This document shows positions 1 to 9,259 of a DNA stretch of 64,000 bases, piece after piece (the stretch's first letter is position 1; every line of letters begins with the position of its first letter). Source of the DNA: Thiodiazotropha sp050305635 (GTDB lineage: Bacteria > Pseudomonadota > Gammaproteobacteria > Chromatiales > Chromatiaceae); assembly GCA_050305635.1 (NCBI GenBank), contig JBNLFS010000079.1:62001-126000 (forward strand), given 5' to 3'. Made by a program: the position numbers and the translations under genes. The notes under the pieces are model-generated. The model saw only the letters and a program-made list of their open reading frames with translations, was not told where the DNA came from and searched no databases.

Positions 1-19
1 CCAGGGATTCGACAAGGAC

Positions 20-865
20 ATGGCGGAGAATCGCCTCACAGAAGCCCTGATCACCGATCTCAACAATGACTGCCTGGTGCTGCCCAGTCTGCCGGACGTG
101 GCGGTGCGGGTCGGACGCGCCATGCGCGACGAGACCACCAACGCGCGCACCCTGGCGAATATCGTACAGACCGACCCGGCGATCACCACGAAACTGATCC
201 GCGCGGCCAATAGTCCGCTCTACGCCGGAGTGACCCCGGTCGATTCCTGTCCGGCCGCAATTGTCCGGCTGGGCGCCGACACCACCCACAAGCTGGTGCT
301 CACCTTTGCCCTGCGAGAACTGTTCAACACCCGTTCCCAGGTGCTCAAGCAGCTGATGCAGACACTGCTGCAGCACAGTGTCAAGGTCAGCGCCCTGTGT
401 TACGTAATGGCCAAGGTCTCGCAGAAATTCAACCCGGAGCATGCCCTGCTGGCCGGTCTGCTGCACGACATCGGCAATGTGGCCATTCTCAGCTACGCGG
501 AGCGTTTTCCGGAAGTGGCGAATGACGATGAAAAGCTGCAACAGGTCATGGCGGATATGCGCGGCCGAATCGGCAGTGTGATTCTGCGCGACTGGGGGTT
601 TATCGAGGACCTGATACTCGTAACCCAGGAGGCGGAAAACTGGTTTCGCGAACACGAGGGGGATGCCGACTATGCCGACCTGGTGATCGTCGCCCAACTC
701 CACGCCTACATCGGTACACCGGAGATGGGAACTCTGCCCACCCTTGATCAGGTACCCGCCCTGCAAAAACTCAATCTGGGAGAACTCTCTCCCAAGCTCA
801 GTCTGAAGATTCTCGACAAGGCGGAAGAGAAGATCGCCCACGCCGAGGCGATGCTCAGGGCGTGA
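20..865 (+). CDS. HDOD domain protein, possibly 5'-truncated by the window edge
   Basis: The HDOD domain is a degenerate relative of the HD phosphohydrolases, found in bacterial signalling proteins that act by protein contact. The 281 residues from ATG 20 cover the domain: an N-terminal LPSLPDVAVRVGRAM stretch, then IVQTDPAITTKLIRAANSP, typical of HDOD, then a LAGLLHDIGN motif around residues 146-155. The reading frame stays open to the left edge (bases 2-19 contain no stop), and there is no convincing ribosome binding site before ATG 20. The protein may therefore have an additional N-terminal domain outside the window. It converges on the diguanylate cyclase at 934 with a hairpin between them. 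The family call is firm; the partner and role are unknown. Confidence 0.85.
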   Translation: MAENRLTEALITDLNNDCLVLPSLPDVAVRVGRAMRDETTNARTLANIVQTDPAITTKLIRAANSPLYAGVTPVDSCPAAIVRLGADTTHKLVLTFALRELFNTRSQVLKQLMQTLLQHSVKVSALCYVMAKVSQKFNPEHALLAGLLHDIGNVAILSYAERFPEVANDDEKLQQVMADMRGRIGSVILRDWGFIEDLILVTQEAENWFREHEGDADYADLVIVAQLHAYIGTPEMGTLPTLDQVPALQKLNLGELSPKLSLKILDKAEEKIAHAEAMLRA

Positions 866-869
866 CGAA

Positions 870-895
870 CCACGCTCGCATGGACCGGAGCGTGG
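870..895. terminator. Hairpin between convergent genes
   Basis: CCACGCTC and GAGCGTGG form a perfect 8-bp stem around a 10-nt loop, just after the HDOD stop codon and 39 bp short of the stop of the opposing diguanylate cyclase gene. No T-run follows on either strand, so the terminator role is inferred from position. Confidence 0.4.
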
Positions 896-933
896 CTGGC
901 TGACGACCCATTCCGCCCCACCTGGGAGCCGTT

Positions 934-2943
934 TCAGGCGCCCAGTTTACGCATCGCGACATCATCCCGCACAGGGTCTTTAACCACCCCGGCATCGCAA
1001 ATGGTGCAGTTCTTACCGGCTCTCTTTGCCTGATAGAGCGCGGCGTCCGCACGGGCCATGGCGACATCCACCGTCCGGTCCGAACCTCGCAGCTGCGCCA
1101 CACCGATACTCACGGTGTAGACAATCTCGAGATCATTGACCATAACCCGGGCGCTGGAGATCATGCCACACAACCGGTCAGCGATCCGGCAGGCCAGCGG
1201 AATCGAAGTATCCGATAGCAACAGACCGAATTCCTCACCGCCCAGACGTCCGATTCGGTCGCTGGAGCGGGTAATTTCGTTCATCGCCCGGGCAAAATGT
1301 TTCAGCACCGCATCACCCACGGAGTGGCCGTATTGGTCGTTGATGCCCTTGAAATCGTCCAGGTCCAGCATCAGCACAGCAGCTTCCCGCTCCGGTAGAT
1401 GACGGATACGGCTGTGCTCCAGCTCGAGCTCCTTGAGGAACTGGCGCCGATTATGCAAACCCGTCAGGGAATCCGTGGTTGCCTGGATACGCAACTCCTG
1501 CTCCAGCCTGATACGATCGGAGTTGTCTCGGAAAATCACCACCACACCTTCGCGCTCGTCCTCACCCCCCACCGGGGTGATCGTCAGGTGAACCGGGATA
1601 CCCGATCCATCCTTGCAGATGAAGTGATCGTCCAGGTGACGGACCTTACCATCCTCATAGGTCTGAATGATCGGACATTCACTCGGCAGTATCGGGGTTC
1701 CGTCCTTGCGACTGTGGTGAAACAGCTGGTGCAGATCCTCTCCCAGCACCTCCTCTTCGATATATCCCAGCATCAGCAGTGCCGCGGGATTGATGAAGAT
1801 ACAGGTCTGCGAGGCGTCCAGTTCAAACACCCCGTCACCCAGCGCGGCCAGCAGGCGCATTTGCTCCTCGGACTGATGCAGCACCCGCAGTCGCTCCTGT
1901 TTCAGGCGGTGGTTGAGTTTCCATAGCCACAACATCAGCAACAGGATCACGCCACCCATTACTCCGGCGGCGGTGAGCAGGTTGCTGTATTTACTGACCA
2001 CATCGGAGGCCGTGAACTCGGGGGTTCCGTCATAGGGAGGCAGCCTCAACGATTGCAACAGAACCCGTACCGATTCGTAATCCTGAGGAATCGTGTAGCC
2101 ATGGATCCCGATGCGATGCGCCACTTCACCGTCATGGGGTAATGCCAGCAACGCTGCGGCGACCCGCCGGGCCAGATCCGAATCGGCATGAGGCATGGCC
2201 GCAAACGGCCATTCCGGATAGAGTTGAGTGGAAAGCAGGAAAGGGAAGCCCAGATCCGATTGCGGATTGAGAATCTTCAGACGGGTGATATCCAGTAACC
2301 CTTCACTGACCATCGCTTCCAACACCCCGGTGCGGGCGAATCCGGCATCGGCCTCGCCGTCGAGCACCCGCTGTACCGTGGCGTCATGGGGCATCCCGGT
2401 TTCGAGCAGATGCACATCCCCGGGTAGCGACAGGCCGAGACGTTTCAGCTCCATTGCCTGAGCCTGGAACCCACCCAGGGAGCCCTTGAATACAGCCGCT
2501 ACCGTCTTGCCCTTCAAATCCTCCAGACTCATGATGTCGGATCGGCTGGCCAGGCTGAAAATGACACCCCCAAAGCCGGAGATCGGATGGCCCTGCTCGA
2601 TGGGTATCAGGGTGGCCAGGGGCGATGAGAGCCCATTGCGAAAGGTCATTTGCACATAATGAGCCGGATTGGTCATGACGAACTCGATCCGGTTCTTGGC
2701 GATGGCCTCCTCCAGTTCCGCATAATTCATGACTTCCAATTCGATCGTCGGCGCCCCCAGATAGCGGTTGAGATAGTCAACCAGGGGATGCCAGGCCTGA
2801 AGCACTTCCTGTTTGGGACGGAACGCAAGAATGGCGAGTTTTGAGGACTTTGGCGGCAGGCTAGCCAAAACTGTTTGAGACAGAATGAGCAGGCAGATCA
2901 TCAGGATCGCCCCAACAGGAGGAAAACGAAGTCTTAAATCCAC
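934..2943 (-). CDS. PhnD-like periplasmic sensor - PAS - GGDEF diguanylate cyclase
   Basis: A predicted membrane-anchored diguanylate cyclase of 669 residues. A hydrophobic leader (about residues 10-27) precedes a periplasmic substrate-binding domain of the PhnD/phosphonate-binding type (about 33-305). A transmembrane helix follows (about 322-342), then a PAS domain (about 358-480) and a GGDEF domain (about 488-650). The active-site loop is GGEEF at 568-572. An RxxD inhibitory site (RSSD, 559-562) lies exactly five residues before it, so product inhibition by c-di-GMP is expected. The layout implies that binding of a small oxyanion or similar ligand outside controls c-di-GMP synthesis inside. 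The start codon is GTG and no strong ribosome binding site is visible. It is monocistronic, with the TonB receptor further upstream on the same strand. Confidence 0.9.
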   Translation of the reverse strand: MDLRLRFPPVGAILMICLLILSQTVLASLPPKSSKLAILAFRPKQEVLQAWHPLVDYLNRYLGAPTIELEVMNYAELEEAIAKNRIEFVMTNPAHYVQMTFRNGLSSPLATLIPIEQGHPISGFGGVIFSLASRSDIMSLEDLKGKTVAAVFKGSLGGFQAQAMELKRLGLSLPGDVHLLETGMPHDATVQRVLDGEADAGFARTGVLEAMVSEGLLDITRLKILNPQSDLGFPFLLSTQLYPEWPFAAMPHADSDLARRVAAALLALPHDGEVAHRIGIHGYTIPQDYESVRVLLQSLRLPPYDGTPEFTASDVVSKYSNLLTAAGVMGGVILLLMLWLWKLNHRLKQERLRVLHQSEEQMRLLAALGDGVFELDASQTCIFINPAALLMLGYIEEEVLGEDLHQLFHHSRKDGTPILPSECPIIQTYEDGKVRHLDDHFICKDGSGIPVHLTITPVGGEDEREGVVVIFRDNSDRIRLEQELRIQATTDSLTGLHNRRQFLKELELEHSRIRHLPEREAAVLMLDLDDFKGINDQYGHSVGDAVLKHFARAMNEITRSSDRIGRLGGEEFGLLLSDTSIPLACRIADRLCGMISSARVMVNDLEIVYTVSIGVAQLRGSDRTVDVAMARADAALYQAKRAGKNCTICDAGVVKDPVRDDVAMRKLGA

Positions 2944-3160
2944 GACCGACGCACCCGACTCGTAAGGTTCAGACCGACGGGAACCCAGTACCTAGCTGGC
3001 TGAGACATCCCTTATCCGCCGACCCCATTTTCTTCCCTGCAGGGTCAATCACAGCACAAAGATTATTGGAAAACAAATCCACTAAGTCTCGGATTCGGCT
3101 CGTTGGAAATCCGCGAGACGGGGTTCGAGATGTCGCATAGTGGTCCCGGTTTCCCGGCGG

Positions 3161-3193
3161 CGACCCGGCCCTCCTTGGGTTAGCCGGGTCGCG
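3161..3193 (-). terminator. Hairpin downstream of the TonB-dependent receptor gene
   Basis: GCGACCCGGC and GCCGGGTCGC make a perfect 10-bp stem with a 13-nt loop, starting about 38 bp past the receptor stop codon. No U-run follows on the minus strand, so it may be a processing or stabilising hairpin rather than an intrinsic terminator. The rest of 2944-3230 holds nothing I recognise. Confidence 0.4.
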
Positions 3194-3230
3194 AGCCTTC
3201 GTGGGACAGTCCGTTCCAGGGGCCGGTTGC

Positions 3231-5489
3231 TTAGAAATTCACGGTTAAACCGGCCGTGTAGGTGCGTCCCTGGTTGACCACGATGGAGATGTCATTCTCA
3301 TCGTATTGGCCGTCATACGCGTCGTAAACGCCGTCATTGTCGCTGTCCACCGTTTTTGAATCTCCGGTGCCGCCGCGGGCGGTGTTGTAGTAGTCTTCGT
3401 CGAACAGGTTGTCCACCCGGGCGAAGAAAGACCAGTTGGATTTGCCGAACGCCCGATCGTAGTTCACCAGGAGATTGAAGGTCTCGTGTCCGTCCACCTC
3501 GACCTCGTTGATCTCGTCGACATAGTAGGATGAGGTGGCATCCATTTCGCCGGTCACACTCCAGTGCGTGGCCAATTTGTAGCTCAGGCCCAGATTGAGG
3601 TGATGCTTCGGTGTCCTGGGCACCGTGTTGCCCTCATTGTCGTAGTGCTCGACACAGTAGCTGTTGTTGGGATCGAGATCCGCGCAATCCACCAGGCCGT
3701 TGCGCCCGTAACGGTTGCCCAGCAGCAGGTTGAAATTGTCGTACTGGGTGTACTTGGCATCCAGATAGGTGTAGGCCACATTCCAGCTGAGGGTCGGGGA
3801 AAAGGCACTGCTCAAGGCGACTTCCAGACCTCGGTTTCGCATACCGCCGATGTTGTCATAGTACTCGGTCGTACCATCGGATTCCGAGTACTGGCCGGAG
3901 GTGCTCATGATGTAGTCCTTGCGGTTGATCTGGAAGATCGCCACATCCAGGTCCGCTTCGGCGCCGAACAGCTCGGCCTTGGTGCGATATCCGATCTCCA
4001 GGTTGATCGCGTGCTCCGGCTCCAGGTCCGGATTGCTGGCGGTATCCCCCGTGGGACTGATATCGCCGGCGAACAGCTGATTCACCGAGGGGGCACGGAA
4101 GCCTGTGGAGACATTCGCGTACAGATCCTGATTCTTCGCCAGAGCATAGTTCGAACCCACCCGCCAGGAGGCGACCTTGAAGGTCTTGTTCAGATCGAGG
4201 TCGCTCATGTTCGAGTGATAGTCGTACTCGATGCGGTCATAGCGGCCGTTCAGGGTAATCACCCAGGGTTGAGTCAGACGAAATTTGGTTTCGCCGTAGA
4301 CCGCCTGCACGGACTCATCCGTGGTGTCGTCCGAGAGCGGATCCCCCGCGCTGGCGGTGAGCGTGCCCCGGCGATCGAACTGGTCCTTCGCCGCCTCCAC
4401 GTTGTTCTCGTATGTGTTGGCGCGGAGATCCGCCGCCAGAAGCCAGGCGAAGTTGGCGCCACCGGCGCGGTATTCCGACTTCAGTCCACGCTGTACCTGT
4501 TCATAGAGATTGAGATTTTCATACTGCCTGGGATCCACACTGTTGGGCTTGGAGTAGAACTCGGTTTCGTCGCCGTAACTGTAAACATTGACCATCAGGT
4601 TGGTACTGTCATCAAAGTCCTTGGAGTAGGTGAGGAAGTATTTCGCCAGCTCCACATCGTAGTGGTTGGAGTAGTCGTTGTAGCTGTAGATGTCCTCGCT
4701 CTTGGGATCATTTTCAGCGGCCTCAACCCCGCGCACCGCGCCGTGGCTGTTTTTTTCCCGATCCGACATCTCCAAACCAACCGAAAGATCACTGCTGTCG
4801 TCCAGGTAGTACATCAACTTGCCGTTGAGATACTCCGCGGTGGATGCGGAATCGTCCCAGTAACCGTCCGTGTGACGCCGTGAAACCTGTATATGACCAT
4901 TTGCGGACTCGGTGGAGAATCCCGCCCGCGCGAGGGCTTTCTCGTAGCCGAAGCTACCCGCCTCGGCGGCAAATGCGAAGCCGTCGTAACCCGCGCCGCG
5001 CTTAGTGGTGATGATGACCGCCCCCGACAGGGCGTCATCGCCAAACAGGTAGGAGGCGCCGCCCTTGATGACCTTGATCGATTCGATGTTGTCCAGATCG
5101 ATGTTGACCCGGCCGGTCCGCTCGAACACCGGCACACCATCGATGACCACCGCAACACCCGGCTTTTCCCCCATGTAAACCTGGTTCTCAATACCGCGGA
5201 TGTGAATCTTCAGGGAATCCCCCGCCTGAAGTTCGGTGGTGATGCCCGGGATGCTCTGCAGCATCTGCTGAATGTTTTCCGTATGCGCGTTGTCGATCTT
5301 TTCACCGCTGATTACGGCGATGTTAGACGCTTCGTCCCGCTTGTTTTCGAATTTGTCGTCGATCGTCGTCGACTCGACACGGATCACGTTGAGATCGTCG
5401 TCCGCAAGCAATGGCTGCGAGAATCCGACGATGGCCAGCGCCATGGCGCACGGTATGCGCGCCAACTCTGATACAACGCGTTTTGGCAT
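3231..5489 (-). CDS. TonB-dependent outer-membrane receptor
   Basis: A 752-residue outer-membrane transporter. The N-terminus is a signal peptide (MPKRVVSELARIPCAMALAI, cleaved near LLA-DDD), followed by a plug domain (IPGITTELQAGDSLKIHIRG and VVIDGVPVFERTGRVNIDLD) and a long barrel ending in the aromatic residue of LTVNF. GFRAPSVNQLFAGD is typical of the siderophore/iron group, but the substrate cannot be assigned. Asp-rich segments near the C-terminus (DSDNDGVYDAYDGQYDEND) look like calcium-binding repeats in an extracellular loop. I chose ATG 5489 because AAGGGG lies 8 bp upstream and the signal peptide then begins properly; the frame extends 7 codons further. No TonB/ExbBD or periplasmic-binding partner lies next to it, and I saw no convincing Fur box. 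Confidence 0.9.
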   Translation of the reverse strand: MPKRVVSELARIPCAMALAIVGFSQPLLADDDLNVIRVESTTIDDKFENKRDEASNIAVISGEKIDNAHTENIQQMLQSIPGITTELQAGDSLKIHIRGIENQVYMGEKPGVAVVIDGVPVFERTGRVNIDLDNIESIKVIKGGASYLFGDDALSGAVIITTKRGAGYDGFAFAAEAGSFGYEKALARAGFSTESANGHIQVSRRHTDGYWDDSASTAEYLNGKLMYYLDDSSDLSVGLEMSDREKNSHGAVRGVEAAENDPKSEDIYSYNDYSNHYDVELAKYFLTYSKDFDDSTNLMVNVYSYGDETEFYSKPNSVDPRQYENLNLYEQVQRGLKSEYRAGGANFAWLLAADLRANTYENNVEAAKDQFDRRGTLTASAGDPLSDDTTDESVQAVYGETKFRLTQPWVITLNGRYDRIEYDYHSNMSDLDLNKTFKVASWRVGSNYALAKNQDLYANVSTGFRAPSVNQLFAGDISPTGDTASNPDLEPEHAINLEIGYRTKAELFGAEADLDVAIFQINRKDYIMSTSGQYSESDGTTEYYDNIGGMRNRGLEVALSSAFSPTLSWNVAYTYLDAKYTQYDNFNLLLGNRYGRNGLVDCADLDPNNSYCVEHYDNEGNTVPRTPKHHLNLGLSYKLATHWSVTGEMDATSSYYVDEINEVEVDGHETFNLLVNYDRAFGKSNWSFFARVDNLFDEDYYNTARGGTGDSKTVDSDNDGVYDAYDGQYDENDISIVVNQGRTYTAGLTVNF

Positions 5490-5662
5490 GGAGTTTCCCC
5501 TTAATAACAAAGCTGTCCAAATCGAACGGACTCAGAGAGCACATCCCATGCCAGATCTTAAGATATTGATTAAACGTTGTTTTTTAACATATTTCCTGAA
5601 TTATATTAGGGGATATGACACGAAAACCCGGTCAATTGCCACAATGCTCGGGTATATGCCGC

Positions 5663-6298
5663 TTACTGCGTCTTCTCACCACCCTGGCAACATCGTGGCA
5701 TCGGTATATGCGTACCCTGGCGCTGATGATACCGATCCACCGAGGCCTGGATGCGTTTGAGCATTTCACTCACCGCACTCCCGGCGGCCTGGTTCAAACG
5801 TTCATTGAGCGCCTGCCAGGCATCCTCTTCTGTCTCCTCGCACGCCTCATATCGCTGCGTGGATGCATCCCGGTTATAGGCCTTTTCCAAGCGATGGTTG
5901 TCCGCGACATGAGCCTCTTCGTGCCGGGTGATCGCCTCGTGCCACTGACGGCGCTGACCACTGCACCCCGCGCCCATGCCGGAGTCCGGCTGCCAGTCGA
6001 TGCGGGAACTGACGCTGTCCACGCTGAGCCGAATCCGCACCTGGGTAAAGGCGCAGGCGCGACCCTGCTCATCAGTCCGGTAACTGACCCGGTAACCGGT
6101 GTCCCGGGTTTCGACCCGCACATGGGTATTACCGGGTTGCCCGGGATGATATCCCGACTCATCCCACACGCCGTATTCTTCGATCCGCTCGAGCAGGTCC
6201 TGGCAATCACCGGTCACGATATTGTCTTCGCCGATCTCGATGGCCTGCACTCCGCAGGTGACGAGAGTTAACCCCAATGCCGCAAGCCGACATCGCAT
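5663..6298 (-). CDS. Secreted HEXXH protein, DUF922-like putative zinc protease
   Basis: A 211-residue predicted exported protein. MRCRLAALGLTLVTCGVQA is a signal peptide when translation starts at ATG 6298; the frame continues to 6334 but the longer start buries the signal. The distinguishing motif is RHEEAHV, an HEXXH zinc-site signature, in a W(H/E)...HEEAHVADN context that resembles DUF922-type secreted putative Zn-dependent proteases. Six or more cysteines in the mature part suggest periplasmic disulfides. The family assignment rests on the motif and size only. It lies divergently to nothing obvious; the TonB receptor is downstream on the same strand with a 170-bp gap. Confidence 0.6.
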   Translation of the reverse strand: MRCRLAALGLTLVTCGVQAIEIGEDNIVTGDCQDLLERIEEYGVWDESGYHPGQPGNTHVRVETRDTGYRVSYRTDEQGRACAFTQVRIRLSVDSVSSRIDWQPDSGMGAGCSGQRRQWHEAITRHEEAHVADNHRLEKAYNRDASTQRYEACEETEEDAWQALNERLNQAAGSAVSEMLKRIQASVDRYHQRQGTHIPMPRCCQGGEKTQ

Positions 6299-6433
6299 TG
6301 TTATGCTTCTGAATCCGTATGGTTGGTTTTCCATCAGGGGTGACCGGGTACTCCGGAGACGGGTTGCTTATAGAAACTTTCCGCGTATCCGGGCACCACT
6401 TCCCGTGAATGACCGCTGCCCACAGTCACGTCC

Positions 6434-7399
6434 CTATACCCAGTGTTTACGCCGGAACCAGGCGATCATGCCCAAGGCCACGCTCAACATCACCAGGCCC
6501 ATCAGCCAAGGCCCGAACCAGGCACTCAAAAAGGGCATGTGGGTAAAATTCATACCGAACAGACCCGCCAGCAGATTCAGCGGTAGAAAAATCGCCGAGA
6601 TGATGGTCAGGAACTGGAGGATGTCATTGGTTCGCTGGGTAGTGATTGAAAAATAGATCTGCAGCAGAGCATCGATGTCATGTTGCACCATCACCGCATG
6701 GTGATAGACCCGACGCAGATGTTCCTGAAGATCGTTATAGCGGACCTCCAGACTCACATCCATGGTCAGGCTGGTCTGCTCGCGCCAGGCCTTCAGGACA
6801 TCCAACTGGGAATCGATCACGACTTCCAGACGCCTCAGTTGTCCCTGCAAACGGATCATGGCGTGCCAATCCACTTTTGCCCCGCCCTGACGCAACAACT
6901 GCTCCTGCCAGTCGATCAGCACCTCGGAGGTATCATCGCGGTGCTCGAGCAGGCCGTCGATGATCCGGTTGAGCAGCTGGTAGAGCAGCATCGCATTACT
7001 GGTGGGAAGATTACGCCCGTTGCCGCCGAGCAGGCGTTCATACTGGGATCGGAACAGGTCATGATGCTGCGGTCGTACCGTAATGATGACGTTCCCGGTG
7101 ATCAGAAAGACGATCGGACAGGTGCGCGGAAACTCCGCCTGGCTATCCGAACAGATGGCGCGCATGATCAGAAGATCGTAATCCTCCGTGGCGTCGAAGT
7201 AGGGAGGGTGAGTGGCATTGAGGGTATCGTTGAGATGGCGTTCGTCGATACGAAATCCCAGGCAATGCTGCAGCTTGTCACTCCACTGCGGATCCTCGCG
7301 CAAGGCATCGATCCAGTAGAAACAGGATTCATCATCGGCAGAAACGCACTCGGCGCTCGGTTCGGGGGGGCGATCAAGTGCAAATTTCAGGATTTTCAT
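6434..7399 (-). CDS. CorA-family divalent cation transporter
   Basis: A 321-residue inner-membrane channel or transporter of the CorA (2-TM-GxN) superfamily. A long soluble N-terminal domain is followed by two C-terminal membrane segments. The first ends in the signature GMN within LLAGLFGMNFTHMPFLSAWF, the selectivity loop. The second runs LMGLVMLSVALGMIAWF, and the chain ends in a basic tail (RRKHWV). Magnesium is the usual substrate of GMN proteins, but ZntB-type zinc transport cannot be excluded. ATG 7399 is preferred because AGGGG sits 5 bp upstream; a GTG two codons earlier overlaps that site. Confidence 0.9.
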   Translation of the reverse strand: MKILKFALDRPPEPSAECVSADDESCFYWIDALREDPQWSDKLQHCLGFRIDERHLNDTLNATHPPYFDATEDYDLLIMRAICSDSQAEFPRTCPIVFLITGNVIITVRPQHHDLFRSQYERLLGGNGRNLPTSNAMLLYQLLNRIIDGLLEHRDDTSEVLIDWQEQLLRQGGAKVDWHAMIRLQGQLRRLEVVIDSQLDVLKAWREQTSLTMDVSLEVRYNDLQEHLRRVYHHAVMVQHDIDALLQIYFSITTQRTNDILQFLTIISAIFLPLNLLAGLFGMNFTHMPFLSAWFGPWLMGLVMLSVALGMIAWFRRKHWV

Positions 7400-7510
7400 G
7401 ATCACCCCTGTCGCGGTTTTTTACCTGACACTCAGTCTCGTGCAGTGTCCTATACTAGAGCGTCCTCAACGAACACACCATAACAGACCATAGATCAACG
7501 ATCCTGCACC

Positions 7511-8122
7511 TCAGATTCTTTGCGACAGCCCCTTTTTCACCCCTTCCTTGAACCGTCTCACCTTCTGTTCATCGCCGATATCCTGAACCAGGGCGTTGAC
7601 CAGCGTCTTGACCTCATTGCCACTCAGCTTCGCGCCCATCGATTTCATATAGTCCTGACAGAGCAGTTTCGCGATGGGACCGAGAAACTCCATCGCTTCA
7701 CCGGAAACCAAGTCGAAAACGCGCGCCCGGTCGAAGGTCATACCGGAGGCGGCCTCTTCCGCGGGAGCCGCGGCGGTGATCGAGGCAATGGCCTGGGGTG
7801 GAGTGGAGAAGCTGTGGGCTTCACGGGTATTGATGGTGCGCAGGATCTCCGGGGTGGTCGGTAACGTCTGCTTGCCGATCGCAAGTTTCAACAGAGGATT
7901 GAAGCTCATCCGACCGCGCTCGATTTCTCGGATCGCCTGCAGGGCCTCGACACCCCTGAGTTCGCCGAACGCCAACCAGCAGATCTCGCCATGATTCAGC
8001 ACCATCCGCGCGGAAAGGCCGTTCTCCAGGTTGTAGAACACCGTGCCGCTGGATTTCTCCCGGCACAGGTTGACCAGCGCATGCATGAATCCGCGATGAT
8101 CCAGCAAACCTCCGTCGACCAT
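7511..8122 (-). CDS. DUF4388 domain protein, partner of the upstream Cache-HAMP sensor
   Basis: A 203-residue soluble protein. Residues about 8-95 fit the DUF4388 pattern: CREKSSGTVFYNLENGLSAR, then a hydrophobic GEICWLAFGELRGVEAL and the closing GRMSFNP. Residues 125-203 form a separate helical C-terminal domain (FDRARVFDLVSGEAMEFLGP...) whose family I do not recognise with confidence. DUF4388 proteins are usually found beside gliding, polarity or chemosensory regulators, but no biochemical role is implied. GGAG lies 6 bp upstream of ATG 8122. It starts 57 bp after the stop of the Cache-HAMP gene, so the two are probably co-transcribed. Confidence 0.6.
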   Translation of the reverse strand: MVDGGLLDHRGFMHALVNLCREKSSGTVFYNLENGLSARMVLNHGEICWLAFGELRGVEALQAIREIERGRMSFNPLLKLAIGKQTLPTTPEILRTINTREAHSFSTPPQAIASITAAAPAEEAASGMTFDRARVFDLVSGEAMEFLGPIAKLLCQDYMKSMGAKLSGNEVKTLVNALVQDIGDEQKVRRFKEGVKKGLSQRI

Positions 8123-8179
8123 ATCCTTCTCCCAGTGAAGCGAATGGGTTGCTTCTTGGATTCCCCCCGCAGCGCCCCG

Positions 8180-9259
8180 CTAGCGGGTGAATCGTTCCAT
8201 TGCCAGGCGCACACTGCTGCCTAGCCGCTCCACCGCCCGTGCCAGATCACCCAATTCGTCACCCCGCGAGGTGTCGCTGATCTGGTAATCGAAATTTCCG
8301 CGGCTGATTGCATCCGCGGCAACCGTCAACTGACGGATCGGTCGGGTCAGCTGGCGCGCCACCAGGAAGGCCACGGCGACCACCAGGATCAGGGTCAACA
8401 GCATCAACAGGCGGGTCTGCTGATTGTAGGTCTGCAATGCGGCAAAAGCCTCGTCGTAGTCCTGCTGTACCAGCAGGATCCAGCCATGGCTGGTTTTTCG
8501 CATCTGCGAGAAGACCTTTTTGCCCGCTTCGTTGGTATAGATCATCGACTGTGCGTTATTCACCATCAGGGCGTTGTAACCGGGATGATCCAGCAGTTTG
8601 GTGCGCTCGGTGGTGTATTTTTCGTTGATGTGGGAGATCACCCGTCCATCCTGATCCAGCAGAATCGCGTAGCCGGTATCCCCAAAGCGGGTGGTGGCGA
8701 TCTTATCGGAGATGTCCGCCAGCGACATGCCGATGGCGAGCACCCCTTTGATTCGCTTATGTTCATCCTTGATCGGGCTGGAGATGACCAGCGCCGGTTT
8801 TCCCGTGGTTTTGCTGATCAGCACCTGCTGGCCCAGGGACTGACCGCCCAGCACCTGACGGACATAGCGCCGGTCGCTGTAGTCTTTCAATTCCTTGTTG
8901 TCACTGCGGGAGATGTTCTGTCCATTGATATCCGTGGTGAAGGCGAGATAGACCCACCCGTAGGTGTCAACGATCGATTCAAGGGCCTTCTTCTGCCGCA
9001 TGCCGTCCATGCTGATCATATCGGGCAGCTCCGCGTTCTGCTGCATCACCCGGGCATTCATATCGATCCAGCTTTCGACATAACTGCGCAACTGATCCGC
9101 CGTGGATGACAGCCGGTTGTCCACATCCTGGCTGATGGCGGTTTCGCTGGCCGCGTGACTGATATACCAGACCACAGCCAATGGGATTGCCGCCACAAGG
9201 ATCATGACCAGCGTCAGTTTGAAAAAGATACCGAAACGAATCCGACGGTTCTCAGCCAT
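8180..9259 (-). CDS. Double-Cache/HAMP transmembrane sensor lacking an output domain
   Basis: A 359-residue membrane receptor. It has an N-terminal transmembrane segment (about 14-33), a periplasmic double-Cache (dCache) domain (about 40-275, with YLAFTTDINGQNISRSD and GDTGYAILLDQDGRVISH), and a second membrane segment (LLMLLTLILVVAVAFLVA). A HAMP domain follows (RQLTRPIRQLTVAADAISRG to about 350). The chain ends at RLAMERFTR, directly after HAMP, where a chemoreceptor, histidine kinase or GGDEF domain would be expected. Signalling must therefore pass through another protein, and the adjacent DUF4388 protein is the obvious candidate. ATG 9259 is preferred: AGGAG is 8 bp upstream, and the GTG at 9268 overlaps it. 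Confidence 0.85.
   Translation of the reverse strand: MAENRRIRFGIFFKLTLVMILVAAIPLAVVWYISHAASETAISQDVDNRLSSTADQLRSYVESWIDMNARVMQQNAELPDMISMDGMRQKKALESIVDTYGWVYLAFTTDINGQNISRSDNKELKDYSDRRYVRQVLGGQSLGQQVLISKTTGKPALVISSPIKDEHKRIKGVLAIGMSLADISDKIATTRFGDTGYAILLDQDGRVISHINEKYTTERTKLLDHPGYNALMVNNAQSMIYTNEAGKKVFSQMRKTSHGWILLVQQDYDEAFAALQTYNQQTRLLMLLTLILVVAVAFLVARQLTRPIRQLTVAADAISRGNFDYQISDTSRGDELGDLARAVERLGSSVRLAMERFTR

Noticed and set aside
3564..4883. 439-codon plus-strand frame inside the TonB receptor gene
   Set aside because: Antisense to a complete receptor; composition is artificial (many V, I, G, H) and matches no family.
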